Positions 1-10,206 of a DNA stretch of 64,000 bases are shown piece by piece (the stretch's first letter is position 1; the number at the start of each line of letters is the position of its first letter). The translations under genes and the position numbers were made by a program. Source of the DNA: Dugong dugon (taxonomy: Eukaryota > Chordata > Mammalia > Sirenia > Dugongidae); the NCBI GenBank assembly GCA_030035585.1, contig CM057469.1, positions 65,365,501-65,429,500 on the forward strand, given 5' to 3'. The notes beneath the pieces were generated by a model that had not been told where the DNA came from, made no database searches, and saw nothing but the letters and a program-made list of their open reading frames with translations.

Positions 1-130
1 ACTTGTGTTTCTGTTTTAAATCCAAGGAACAACAAATCATGTTTCCTGAAACAAAGGGGAAAACTACAAAAAAAGATGTAAGTCATTAGGGAATTAAATA
101 ATTAAAACAAATATACAAATATAGCTTCTC
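1..130. other. Unassigned flank
   Basis: AT-rich sequence before the first microsatellite. I see no repeat signature, exon or RNA in it. Confidence 0.5.
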
Positions 131-155
131 ATATATATGTGTGTGTGTATATATA

Positions 156-205
<50 letters not shown>
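131..205. repeat. (TG)n/(TA)n microsatellite
   Basis: Alternating TG and TA runs end in a pure TA tract that directly abuts an AfroSINE. Open frames crossing it encode only Val/Cys/Tyr/Ile repeats and are not genes. Confidence 0.95.
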
Positions 206-207
<2 letters not shown>

Positions 208-402
208 GGAGTCCTGGTAGTGCAGTGGTTAAGCACTTGGCTGCCAACTGAAAGACCGGCAGTACGAACCCATGAGCTGCTCTGCAGGAGAAAGATGTGG
301 CAGTCTGCTTCCGTAAAGATTACAGCCTTGGAAACTTTACGGGACAGTTCTTCTGTGTCCTATAGGGTTGCTTTGAGTAGGAATCAACTTGACAGCAATG
401 GT
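208..402 (+). mobile_element. AfroSINE, long form
   Basis: The tRNA-like head (box A region ggtagtgcagtggttaag, degraded box B) is followed by the long-form centre containing agaaagatgtggcagtctg and gtaaagattacagcc, then the RTE-like tail (tatagggttgctttgag). This is a non-autonomous retrotransposon, presumably mobilised by an RTE reverse transcriptase. It abuts the TA microsatellite at its 5' side. Confidence 0.93.
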
Positions 403-408
403 TATTGG

Positions 409-590
409 ATAATCCACCAGCTGCTCCTTGGAAACCCTATAAACCCTGGTGGCGTAGTGGTTAAGAGTTCAGCTGCTAACCAAAAGGTGGCAGTTCGAAT
501 CCACCAGGTGCTCCTTGGAAACCGTATGGGGCAGTTCTACTCTGTCCTATAGGGTCTCTATGAGTCGGAATCAACTTGATGGCAATGGGT
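409..590 (+). mobile_element. AfroSINE, short form, with duplicated fragment
   Basis: Positions 411-440 are an isolated internal piece of a short-form AfroSINE. At 441 a second head begins (aaaccctggtggcgtagtgg) and runs through box B (agttcgaatccaccag) straight into ctccttggaaacc without the central segment, then into the tail. The 30-base leading piece suggests a chimeric template or an insertion into an older copy. Confidence 0.9.
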
Positions 591-939
591 ATATGTGTAT
601 GTACACCCTCTTCTGACTTACAGACATGGTTAAGTTCCAAAGACCAGATTGTTAAGCAAAATTGGTGTTATGCAAAAATGGAGGATGACCACATCAGATC
701 AAAAAGTGTAAGATTGACTACATCATTACATAACTGCCAAACCACTAAGAATCATGGCCTAGCCAAGTTGACACATAACCTTAACCATCATAGCCAGCGT
801 TACTCTTGCCCTGCACCTCAGTGTTCATTACTGCCAGACATAAGTCGTTAATGTGCAAAATAGTTGGGATAGTAGATTTTTTACAGTTTTCGTAAATGCA
901 AGATGTCTGGTAACAAGACAATTGATCAGTGAGAAGCAG
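591..939. other. Unassigned sequence
   Basis: Single-copy-looking DNA between repeats. Two small open frames lie here (576-851 plus, 781-1008 minus) but neither has a recognisable domain, and both run into flanking repeats. Confidence 0.4.
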
Positions 940-981
940 GTGTGCGTGTGTGTATGTGTGTGTGTGTGTATATATATATAA
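940..981. repeat. (TG)n(TA)n microsatellite
   Basis: TG-rich tract passing into TA repeats. Its 3' end forms part of the target site of the following AfroSINE. Confidence 0.95.
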
Positions 982-990
982 AGTTGGCAT

Positions 991-1198
991 GGAGCCCTGA
1001 TGGCACAATGGTTAAGTGCTCACCTGCTAACTAAAAGGGTGGTGGTTTGAACCCATTCAGTGGCTCTGAGGGAGAAAGATCTGGCGATCTGCTTCTGTAA
1101 AGATTACAGCCAAGAAAATGCTATGGAGCAGTTCTACTCTGTCACATGTGGTCACTATAAGTTGGCATCGACTCGGCATCACCCATGACAACAACAAC
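991..1198 (+). mobile_element. AfroSINE, (AAC)n-tailed variant
   Basis: Full-length copy from ggagccctgatggc to an aacaacaac tail. The centre reads gatctgcttctgtaaag followed by cagccaagaaaa, which marks the variant ending in AAC repeats like the RTE. The 11-bp direct repeat ataaagttggc at 978-988 and 1199-1209 is its target site duplication, so the boundaries are secure. Confidence 0.95.
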
Positions 1199-1228
1199 AT
1201 AAAGTTGGCCAAATGTTACATTCTAAAG

Positions 1229-1423
1229 CAGTACTAACAGAACTCTCTGTGATGATGGAAATGTTCTGTATCTGTGCTGTCCAGTATGATAGCCACCAGC
1301 CACATGTGGTTATTGAGCACTTGAAGTATGGCTAGTGTGACTAAGGAACTCAATTATTAATTCAATTAAATTTTAATTTAAATAGCCATACGTGGATAGT
1401 GGCAATCATATTGGACAGCACGG
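1229..1423 (+). mobile_element. MER5A hAT-Charlie element
   Basis: A non-autonomous DNA transposon remnant. The ends are complementary (cagtactaacag... and ...ttggacagcacgg) and the body carries the MER5A phrase gccacatgtggttattgagc. It is flanked by a perfect 8-bp target duplication, ttctaaag at 1221-1228 and 1424-1431, the size expected for hAT elements. There is no coding capacity. Confidence 0.92.
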
Positions 1424-1431
1424 TTCTAAAG

Positions 1432-1710
1432 TATATGGTGTGAAGATTTAACACTTGATGTAATGAACATATTAAATATTGGTAAGTTCAACGTGACTTC
1501 TCTACTGTTTATTAGGTATGTTTCGCTTCATACCAGGTGTTCAGTGAAGTCTAGTGATGTTTACTAGGGAAGAGGAGGCATGAGATTCCTTATGCTCACT
1601 CTGCATCAGTAACCTTGCCTGGAGGTGATAAAAATAAGTCCAACAAATGTTAATAATCCCTGGTACAGTTACACCTTTACTCGGCCTCACTTCAAAATTG
1701 AGAATATGTA
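1432..1710. other. Unassigned sequence
   Basis: Between MER5A and the next AfroSINE. I recognise no feature. Confidence 0.4.
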
Positions 1711-1905
1711 GGAGCCTTGGTGGCACAGTGGTTAAGCGGCTGGCTGCTCGCTGAAACATCAGTGGTTTGAACCCAAGAGCCACTCAGTAGGAGAAAGATG
1801 TGGCAGTTCGCTTCTGTAAAGATTAAAGTCTTGGAAACTCTATGGGGCAGTTATACGCTGTCCTATAGGGTCGGTATGAGTTGGAATCGACTTGACAACA
1901 ACGGG
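1711..1905 (+). mobile_element. AfroSINE, long form
   Basis: Runs from ggagccttggtggcacag to acttgacaacaacggg with the long-form centre (agaaagatgtggcagttcg). It lies immediately upstream of another AfroSINE in the same orientation. Confidence 0.93.
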
Positions 1906-1908
1906 TAT

Positions 1909-2110
1909 ATAGGAATCTGGATAGCCCAAGTGGTTTTCAAACAGCAGCTAACTTAAAGATTGGCCGTTCGAATCCACCCCATGGCTCCATGAAAGAAAGG
2001 CCTAGGGATCTGTTTCTGTGAAGATTACAGCCAAGAAATCCCTGTGGATCTGTAACACATGGGGTTGTCATGAGTCAGGGGTCGATCGATGACAGCTAAC
2101 AACAACAGGT
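1909..2110 (+). mobile_element. AfroSINE, (AAC)n-tailed variant
   Basis: A diverged head (aggaatctggatagcccaag) is followed by box B (ccgttcgaatccacccc), the centre gatctgtttctgtgaag and a tail ending gctaacaacaacagg. It sits tail-to-head with the preceding copy, with only a few bases between them. Confidence 0.88.
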
Positions 2111-3558
2111 ACTTATATAACCTGTTAAAATTTAGCCATTAAACTATGAAGGAAAGATTTGATTTCAGAGTTTTCTAGCTGAGGAGAGCCCCACTGTTTA
2201 TTTCCACTATTCCCATTATCCTTTGAAGGTCCGATGGTATAGAAGAGTTGGAAAGGCACATAATCAAACAATTTCCAAGACAAAATCGCTCCTGTCAATT
2301 TTTCCTTTTATTTACTTTGTTTTTCCCTCCCTTTTTTATTCCAGGCTAATTTTCTTCTTTCCAGCTTGATGATTATAAGAAGTATTCTATTTTTGGAAGA
2401 GTTATATATTTCTTAGCTTATAGTTTTGATGCTTCAATTAAGAGTAAAGAACTATCTATCTTTGATTGACCATTATCTTTCTGACCTACATGTGGGCATA
2501 CACACTGAATCAAAACTGTGGCATGTAAAAATGGAATTCTCCTATTTCCATTAACATTAATTGATTAATGTAGAATTAAATCGTGTAGTGTATCTACCAC
2601 ATTCTTTTTATAGTTACTTCATCTTTCTCAAAAGTAAAATAACAGAGAGAGACACCTTTTTAAAGTATGTCTAGTTATATATTATTAAAGGATCTTAAGG
2701 GAAGGAACAAAATCTTTTTGTACCCGTCTAATGTTTCAACAGTTTAGGTTTATTAGGTATGAATATTTTTAAAGATGTCAACTATTTTTCCACCACCTAT
2801 TATTCAATTGCCCCTACAAATATTTTTAAAGGCTCTTTGAAATTGTTGTATTTTGAAATACAAGAGTGAAACACACAGGCACATGGTTAATATTTTACAA
2901 TTCATGAAATGAATATCATGATGTAGAGATGATATATATAATTTTTCAAAAGCCATCCAAAGAAATGGTCAATACTCAAAAAGTGTATTGAACACATAAT
3001 GCTTTTTCATTCAGACAGGTACACAGACACAAAAGAAATCTTTTAGACTAAAAAAAGTTTCAGTTAAAACTGAAAAAGGAAAAAAAAAGAAATTATTTTT
3101 AATTTTTTTCTACTAAAGCAATTTTAGTAGTCAAATTAAGCAAAAATTGGTTACATTCATTGCACTAAAATTTTCACATGTTGATATAACTTACAAGAAT
3201 TAAGAATTTTCAGCTGTACCCAATGTCATGTCTTAAATATTCATCTAGTTTAGAATTCAGAAACACATTCTGCTATTTTACTGATTATTGCTCTTGGTTT
3301 TACAGAGCCTGCCTTCTCATCAACATTCAAATGCTAATTATCTAAAACTAGAAGGTAGCCAAATATATCCTTGCAGTTATTACAATTAGATATTTGGTTA
3401 CACTTCTCTTTTGAGGAATAGATTTATAAGGCAAAATTTACCAAAGTAAGGAAATACATAAAGAGCTGTCAAGTCAGATTCGAAAGCACCTGTAGTCAAC
3501 TCTGAATAATTCACAATGAAAAAACAATGTTATTTATCACAATACTTATTTCTATAAT
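2111..3558. other. AT-rich unassigned sequence
   Basis: About 1.4 kb of AT-rich DNA without a repeat I can name and without a meaningful open frame. Two short hairpin-capable inverted repeats lie at 3058-3075 and 3110-3131. Confidence 0.4.
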
Positions 3559-5257
3559 GTTGTTGTTGTTAGGTGTCATCAAGTTGGTTCCAACTTACAG
3601 TGCCTCTGTGTAAAACAGAACAAAACACTGCCTGGTCCTTTGCCATCCTCACAATCGTTGCTATGTTTGAGCCCATCATTGATTGCAGCCTCTGTGTCAA
3701 TCCATCTAATTGAGCCTCTTCCTCTTTTTTGTTGAGGCTCTACTTTACCAAGCATGATGTCCTTCTCCAGGGACTGGTCCCTCCTGATAACATGTCCAAA
3801 GTACGTGAGACAAAAAGTCTTGCCATCCTTGCTTCTAAGAATCATTCTAGCTGCATTTCTTCCATGACAGATTTGTTTGTTCTTCTGGCAGTCCATGGTA
3901 TATTCAACACCATAATTTGCCAACACCATAATTCAAAGGCTTCAAGTCTTCTTTCATCTTCCTTATGCATTGTTCAGCTTTCACATGCATATGAGGTGGT
4001 TGAAAATATCACAGCTTGGGTCAAGTGCACCTTAGTCTTCAAAGTGACATCATTGCTTTTTAACACTTTAAAGAGATCTTTTGCAGCAGATTTGCCCAAT
4101 ACAATATGTCATTTCATTTCTTGACTACAGCTTCCACGGGCATCATCATGGATTGAATTGTGTCCCCCAAAAATATGTGTCATCTTGGCTAGGCCATGAT
4201 TCCCAGTATTGTGTAATTGTCTACCATTTCGTCATCTGATATGATTTTCTTGTATGTTGTAAATCCTACCTCTATGATGTTAATGAGGCAAGTTAGAGGC
4301 AGTTATGTTAATGAGGCAGGATTCAATCTACAAGATTAGGTTGCATCTTAAATCAATATTTTTTGAGATATAAAAGAGGATTGAGCAGAGAGACATGGGA
4401 ACCTCATACCACCAAAAAAGCAGTGCCAGGAGAAAAGCATGTCCTTTGGACCCGGGGTCCCTGCACTGAGAAGCTCCTAGTCCAGGGGAAGATTGATGAC
4501 AAGGAACTTCCTCCAGGGCCAACAGAGAAAGAAAGCCTTCCCCTGGAGTTGGCACCCTGAATTTGGACTTCTAGCCTACTAGAATGTGAAAAAATCAACT
4601 GTTTGTTGAAGTGATCTACTTGTGGTATTTCTGTTATAGCAGTACTAGATACCTAAGACTAGGTATCTATTGATTGTGGATCCAAGTAAAATGAAATCTT
4701 TGACAACTTCAGTCTTTCCCGTTTATCACGATGTTGCTTATTGGTCCAGTTGTGAGGATTTTTGTTTTCTTTATGTTGAGGTGTAATGCATACAGAAGGC
4801 TGTAGTCTTTGATCTTCATCAGTAGGTGCCTCAAGTCATCTTCACTTTCAGCAAGTAAGGTTGTGTCATCTGCCTATTGAAGATTGTTAATGAGTCTTCT
4901 TCCAATCCTGATGCCACATTCTCCTTCATATAGTCCAGGTTCTCAGATTATTTGCTCAGCATACAGATTGAATAAATATGGTGAAAGGATACCGTCCTGA
5001 TGCACACCTTTCCTGATTTTTAAACCACTCAACACCCCTTGTTCTGTTTGAACTACTGCCTCTTGGTCTATGTATAGGTTCCTCATGAGCACAATTAAGT
5101 GTTCTGGAATTCCCAATTCTTTGCAATGTTTGCATAATTTGTTAATATCCACACAGTCAAATGCTTTTGCATCATCAGTAAAACACAGGTAAACATCTTT
5201 CTGGTATTCTCTGCTTTCAGCCAAGATCCATCTGACTGCAGCAATGATATCCCTCAT
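3559..5257 (-). mobile_element. RTE-type LINE, 5'-truncated, split by a MaLR LTR
   Basis: Read on the minus strand, this is the 3' part of an RTE retrotransposon. The 3' tail (TTG repeats on plus) is at 3559-3570. The C-terminal segment follows up to 4145, then a nested LTR, then the RT segment 4662-5254. The minus frame at 4943-5335 shows RT-like stretches such as DAKAFDCVDINKL and SPYLFNLYAEQII. Stops and frameshifts make it dead. The 5' truncation falls inside RT. A 9-bp direct repeat, aatacttat at 3541-3549 and 5258-5266, may be the target duplication; the left copy stands about 10 bases off the tail. Confidence 0.9.
4146..4662 (+). mobile_element. MaLR/MLT1-like solo LTR nested in RTE
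   Basis: It begins tggattgaattgtgtcccc, has a gagatataaaagagg TATA-like segment near 4374, and ends with the MaLR-type phrase gtggtatttctgttatagc and ctaagacta. RTE sequence is contiguous across it (gggcat before, tattgattgtgga after), so it inserted after the RTE. Three more LTRs of this family are in the window. The small frames 4363-4560 (+) and 4328-4598 (-) lie within it and are not genes. Confidence 0.85.
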
Positions 5258-5779
5258 AATACTTATAATAAAGTTAATAAAGATGTTTAATTTCCTATAA
5301 TGCTCTTGATGTGCATTGGAAAATATAGAAAACAAGAATGATTTAAGCCTTCCAGAAGTTCATAAGTTAAAATAGATAATATTTGTGAAAAAAAATGACA
5401 ATAATGATAATCAAATGAAATACATGAATACCAGGTGCTATTACTTTTATTACCAGTGTCCATGCAGTGGTCCAGTAAAACATTCCTCCAGGGACAGGCT
5501 GTGACTTAAGAGTTCACAATCTCTTATCCAGAACTCTTGTTTCCAAAATTTAAAATGCTCCTGATTGTAGAAGGGTAAAAGTGTATATACCATATACGAT
5601 GAAATACCCCATTGGGTTCTGGGATAATATTTTGTAATTAAACACATTTAAATTTTACAGTAAAACACATGAACATTTATGCTGAGTGGCATAAATAAAG
5701 ACTAAATGAAACATTATTTCACATCAAGAATTGCTGCTAAATGAGTTTATTCAATTTTATTTTAAAATGTTCAATTAAT
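5258..5779. other. AT-rich unassigned sequence
   Basis: Sequence between the RTE and the next L1. No feature recognised. A 65-residue minus frame at 5450-5647 has no domain I know. Confidence 0.4.
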
Positions 5780-6043
5780 GGGCGAGCCAAAGACTGTGAA
5801 AAAAATATTTGCAGTACATATATCTGACAAATGGCTCATATCTAAAATATGTAAGGAATTCTAACAAACCAACAAAAAAAAAGACAATCCTACAAAAATG
5901 GGCAAAAAGCAAGTAAATATATAAGCCACTTCACAAAATAGGATATATAAATACCCAGAAAGCACTTTTAAAAGTGCTCAACATCATTCGTCATCACAAA
6001 ATGCAAATTAAGACCACAATTTGATATCGTTTCATATCCACCA

Positions 6044-6250
6044 GGAATCCCTGGATGGTGCAAATGGTTAAGTGCTTGGCTACTAACTGAAAGGTTGGGA
6101 GCTTGAATCCACCCAAAGACACATTTGAAGAAAAGCCTGAGGACTATATCTGAAAGATCATAGCCATTGAAAACCCTGGAGAGCACAGTTCTACTTTGAA
6201 GCTATTCTTCTCAATGTGTTTAACTCAAAATCAACTCAATGACAACTGGT
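6044..6250 (+). mobile_element. AfroSINE, gaaa-atc variant, nested in L1
   Basis: Head aatccctggatggtgcaaatgg, box B-like agcttgaatccaccc, centre with ctatatctgaaagatcat and gccattgaaaaccc, tail tcaaaatcaactcaatgac then ctggtttgg. This is the variant whose centre resembles the RTE 5' region. Confidence 0.87.
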
Positions 6251-6519
6251 TTGGTTTGAATTGGTTAGATTGCCTAAAGTCCAAACACCAGCAATGCCAA
6301 ATGTTGGTGAGGATGAGGAGCAACTGGAACGTTCATTCTCTGCTGATAGGAGTGCAACATGGTATGACACCTTCAGAGAACTATTTGGCAGTTTCTTAAG
6401 TTAACTATCTACCTATGACAGCAATTCCATTTCTAAGTATTTACCTAATAAAAATAAAAATACGTTTATAAAAAGACTTGTACAAGTATAGTAATAGGAG
6501 CCCTATTCTTAAGAGCCAG

Positions 6520-6932
6520 TGTCTTAGTTGCTTAGTGCTGCTAACACTACCACAACTGGGTGGCTTACCAAACTTTATTTTCTCATAGTTTAAGAGGTTA
6601 GAATTCTGAATGCAGGGCACTGGCTCTAGGGGAGGGCTCTTTCTCGGTCCACTCTGGGGGAAAATCTTTGTTTCAGCTTCTCTTGCCCTGTGTTCCTTGG
6701 TTCCTCGGAGAGCTTCATGTGTCATCTATCTTTCCCCATCTGTGCTTGCTTCTCTATGCCTACTCTGCTCGTTTTGTATCTCAAAAGTGTGTAGGTTTAA
6801 AGCATACCCTACACTGATATGCCATTATTAACATAAAAAAGAAAACCCTAGTCCCAAATAGGATTACGTCCACAGGTATAGGGATTAGGATTCCAACACA
6901 TATTTTGGGGGGACGTAATACAATCCTTAACA
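6520..6932 (-). mobile_element. MaLR/MLT1-like solo LTR nested in L1
   Basis: On the minus strand it starts tgttaaggattgtattac and ends aactaagaca, with TG...CA termini. It matches the LTRs at 4146, 17703 and 38307 in order and wording. The 5-bp flanks gccag (6515-6519) and gccaa (6933-6937) are a near-perfect target duplication. L1 resumes directly afterwards. Confidence 0.9.
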
Positions 6933-7345
6933 GCCAATGCTGGAAGCAACCAAAATGTTCTACAGAAGGATGCACGAAAGACATTATATTTATAAAATCG
7001 AATGCCATTAGGAAAAAAAAGGAAATTGACTACTGATACAATATGGATGAATCTCAAAAAACTTTTTTTGAATGAAATAATTCAGACACAAAAAACATAC
7101 ACTATGACTGTTTATAAGAAGTCCAAGAACAGGCAAAATTAATCTCTGATGAGAGGGGATCAGAAAGTGGTTGCTGGGAAGGTTATCGGGAAGGCGTGAG
7201 GCTTGCAATATAAAGAAACTTTCGGGGGTGATGGAAATGGTTAAAGCTTGTTTAGGGTAGGGAGTTGCCTGAGTTCAATTGTCAACACTCATTGAACTGA
7301 ACATTTAGGATCTAGTATTTTATGTTCATTCCACTTCAAATTTCT

Positions 7346-7671
7346 TAAAAAATCTGGTTGCAGAGCTGTTTTGACTTTGGAATAGTGATTAAGGGACTGT
7401 GGACCTGTATTAAATGCTTATTTCCTGCCAAACCTGGCCACAAATGGAAGAAGTTAAATACATTCTGCAGCACAGAGGAATTCTATTGCTAAGGACCTGC
7501 TGGCCTGGGGATTCAATACTTAGCAATTATTTGGCCTTTCACAGATAAACCTTACATAGTGTGGTATGGTAAACTCATTAGGATTACTTCAGAGATAGTA
7601 TTCAAAGTATTCCTCAAGCTAATAAACCTAATACTTAAACAAAAAGCGTTTTCTATCCATCACACTCCCTA
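7346..7671. other. Unassigned sequence
   Basis: Between an L1 and an AfroSINE. I see no feature. Confidence 0.4.
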
Positions 7672-7673
7672 CA

Positions 7674-7873
7674 GGAACCCTGGTGGCATAAAAGTTAAGC
7701 GATCAGCTGCTAACCAAAGATTGGCAGTTCAAAACCACCCAGCGGCTCTGCGGAAGAAAGGCTTAGTTATCTGCTCCTGTAAAGATTACAGCCTAGAAAA
7801 CCCCGTGGGGCAGTTCTACTCTGTCACCTTGGGTTGCTATGAGTCGAAATTGAGTCAATGGCACCTAACAACA
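7674..7873 (+). mobile_element. AfroSINE, (AAC)n-tailed variant
   Basis: Complete copy from ggaaccctggtggcataaaag to gcacctaacaacaac. The flanks acactccctaca (7662-7673) and acactccgcaca (from 7874) form a 12-bp duplication with two differences. The tail wording (ggcacctaacaacaac) is that of the RTE 3' end. Confidence 0.93.
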
Positions 7874-7884
7874 ACACTCCGCAC

Positions 7885-8515
7885 ACGCCAAACCTCATCT
7901 TGTTAATCTTCTAACTGATGTGAAAAGTGAAACTAAGATGTGAGGGTCACTTGTTGACACTCATTACTGAGGGGTCCGTAGATGCCACATCTGGTGTTCA
8001 CTTGCTGCTGCTCTTCTATCAGGTTTCAACACAGCCAGCCACATAACAGTGCTAGGCCTTGAACTTCCTTTTCAGAGTATGCCCCATACTGTTGTAGGGA
8101 AAACGCACATCTCCAGTGGGAAAACTCTTCCAGCTGGCAGGCTAGAACAGTTGCTACAACTTAAATTCTTTAGGGAATGACCTAATGAAGACTTTTCAAA
8201 CCAGATTTCACTGTCTTTACAGTATTTAAATGTTGGCTTTAAAAAGAGTGAAATGTTTCAAAAGCTAGGATTACTTTTCATAACAGTATCTATGACACCC
8301 AAGACTCTGCATGTTTTTAACGTAAAAACATTTAAAATTGGAATAATATTAAATCTTCAAACTGTGTTAGTTATTCCATAAATTAAATTTCATTGTGAAA
8401 AATCCCTTCAGTTGCTTTATGATATCCTTAACTTTATTTAGACTGTGACGCACTGAGTGAATGTTTGAAAACAAAAAATAAGACAAGTAATAGTGTTAAC
8501 TACACAAACTTTAAA
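7885..8515. other. Unassigned sequence
   Basis: About 630 bases with no repeat or gene signature I can support. Confidence 0.4.
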
Positions 8516-8612
8516 GGGCCCTGGTGGTGCAACAGTTAAATACTCAGCTGCTAGCCATAAAGTTGGCAGTTTGAACCCACCTAGCGGTTGTGTTGGAAAA
8601 AGACCTGGTGAT
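8516..8612 (+). mobile_element. AfroSINE, 3'-truncated
   Basis: The head (gggccctggtggtgcaacag), box B (cagtttgaacccacctagc) and the first part of the centre (aagacctggtgatctgc) are present, then homology stops at about 8612. The 3' half and tail are absent, the reverse of ordinary 5' truncation. Confidence 0.88.
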
Positions 8613-8744
8613 CTGCAATTCACTGTTTAGTCCTAAAAGTAATAGTCAGAGCATGGAACAGAAGAAACTGTACAAGTTTGGTGGCTTGCCAATGCGTATT
8701 TAAATGCAACTCTCTTTCCTCTCCATGGAACCACAGACATTTTC

Positions 8745-9032
8745 TTGATATTATTTAAATCCTAGTTTCCTCATCTGGAAAAGAAGGATGATAATAACAG
8801 CTTATTGATAACTACTTCAAAGAGTTTCTAAAAGAATTTCAGGACACCCTGGTTGTAAATGTCTAAAAAAGTAGCAATTTAATTTCTATTTGCAAATTAC
8901 TGAGCAAGTTATTTTTCTTTGCCTCAATTTCTCATCTGTAAAATACAGATAATAATAGTATCATTGAGTAAAATTAATATATGCAAAGAACTTAAAACAA
9001 TGGCTGGGAAAAAATAAGGTACTTAATAGCAA
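8745..9032 (+). mobile_element. MIR fragments
   Basis: The stretch 8893-9032 has the MIR pattern (gcctcaatttctcatctgta, then ataataatagtatc, then aagaacttaaaacaatggctgg). The stretch 8745-8880 (tttcctcatctggaaaagaagg) is a weaker second piece. Confidence 0.65.
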
Positions 9033-9202
9033 CTCTGTTTCTCGCAGTTCCTCCCATTCGTCGTGACATGAACGTTTTGATTTACTTCTTTCTACACAAC
9101 TGTTTTTTTGGATCTTCACCTGTCATTGAGAATTAAGCTCCAGAACTGCTCAAGGCCTGAATAAGCATTGGGCTGACACTTTAGTCTTCACAACATAGGA
9201 AC

Positions 9203-9452
9203 ACGATAATAATAGTTGACATTCACTGCAAGTCTATTATGTGCAAAATACTATGCTGTTTACATACATTATATCATTTAATCCTTACAAAAACCCAATG
9301 ATATTGGTTGTATTATTATCCCCATTTTACAGATGCAAAACCTTATAGAAGTTAAATAACCTATCTAACAATATTGCAGGTGGATGGTTGATGGTAGCAA
9401 GAAATTAAGATCCAAGTCAAGGCTGCTGACTCCAGACACTGAGCACATAACA
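9203..9452 (+). mobile_element. MIR element
   Basis: Near-complete MIR-like run: gacattcactgcaagtctat, catttaatccttacaaaaac, attatccccattttacagat, gaagttaaataacctatc, then gaaattaagatccaagtcaagg. This is an ancient tRNA-derived SINE shared by mammals. Confidence 0.8.
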
Positions 9453-10100
9453 AAAATGGAAGAAGTCCTACACAGAGAAGAGGTCATTTTATCCCAGGTA
9501 GTGAGTGTGAGTGAGGATCCTGAGAGTAAGTGGTCATTTTCACTAGAGAAGAATCACAGTACTTCTCCCAAGGACCATCTCATTTAAGCAGTACTGCCTT
9601 TGTTAATTTCTGAAGATTTCCAATTCCAAAGAGAGCACTTGGCATATATAATGCCTTCAGTTAATGCTTGCTGAGCTTAGTACTCAGTTCAAACTCCCTC
9701 TTACAAGAAGAAAGCTTCCCTGACTCTCCCAGTCAGGACTACACACTCCTAAACACTGGTGTAACTAGTTGCATTTAGACTCTTAAAGATATTCATACAC
9801 ATTAATCAAGTAATTACTCTTCTCAGAATATACTCTAAGGAGATCATCAGTTGTGAACCAGATTTGTTGTATCAGAATATTTCATGCAAAATTATTTATA
9901 ACAGTATAAAATTGAAAGCAAAAATTCAAAAATAGGACAAAAAGTGGGAAAAACATAATATTGAATATTATATAATACTGAAATATTAAGAATCATGTTT
10001 CACAATGTACTTGATAACTGAAATATGCTTATGAAAAATAGTAAGTGAAAAAAGAACGCTGCTTGTGTATATAACATGCTTGAAATTTGTTTCACAAAAT
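9453..10100. other. Unassigned sequence
   Basis: No feature recognised. Parts of 9790-10090 have the look of an old L1 3' UTR but I cannot assign it. The 67-residue frame 9384-9587 begins within MIR sequence and is not credible. Confidence 0.35.
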
Positions 10101-10206
10101 TATATATATATATAACTGGATTATACAAATATATATAGATGTTGTGCATCAAGTTTGCACATATATATATTATACAAATATAGATACAAATATGTATATA
10201 TATGTA
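10101..10206. repeat. TA-rich tract
   Basis: Interrupted TA/TATG repeats directly upstream of an RTE copy. Similar repeats follow the RTE, suggesting insertion into the tract. Confidence 0.85.

Larger units (their letters stand above)
5780..7345 (+). mobile_element. Old L1 3' region with two nested insertions
   Basis: The L1 ORF2 end begins near 5780 (aaatatttgcagtacatatatctgac...). It continues past an AfroSINE at 6251-6510 (ccaaatgttggtgaggatg, tttggcagtttct) and past an LTR at 6933-7345 (ggaagcaaccaaaatg, tttgaatgaaataattcagac, then a typical L1M 3' UTR). The order is colinear, so this is one element with two later insertions. Confidence 0.85.

Noticed and set aside
208-280. tRNA genes at the AfroSINE heads
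   Set aside because: Heads resemble a tRNA with box A and box B, but they are decayed SINE promoters joined to SINE bodies, not isolated tRNA genes.
139-552. 137-residue plus frame
   Set aside because: It begins in a TG/TA microsatellite and continues through two AfroSINEs. Low-complexity and repeat-derived.
4374-4385. LTR TATA-like box as an active promoter of a nearby gene
   Set aside because: No gene lies downstream in the window and the LTR is decayed. The box is reported only as part of the LTR.
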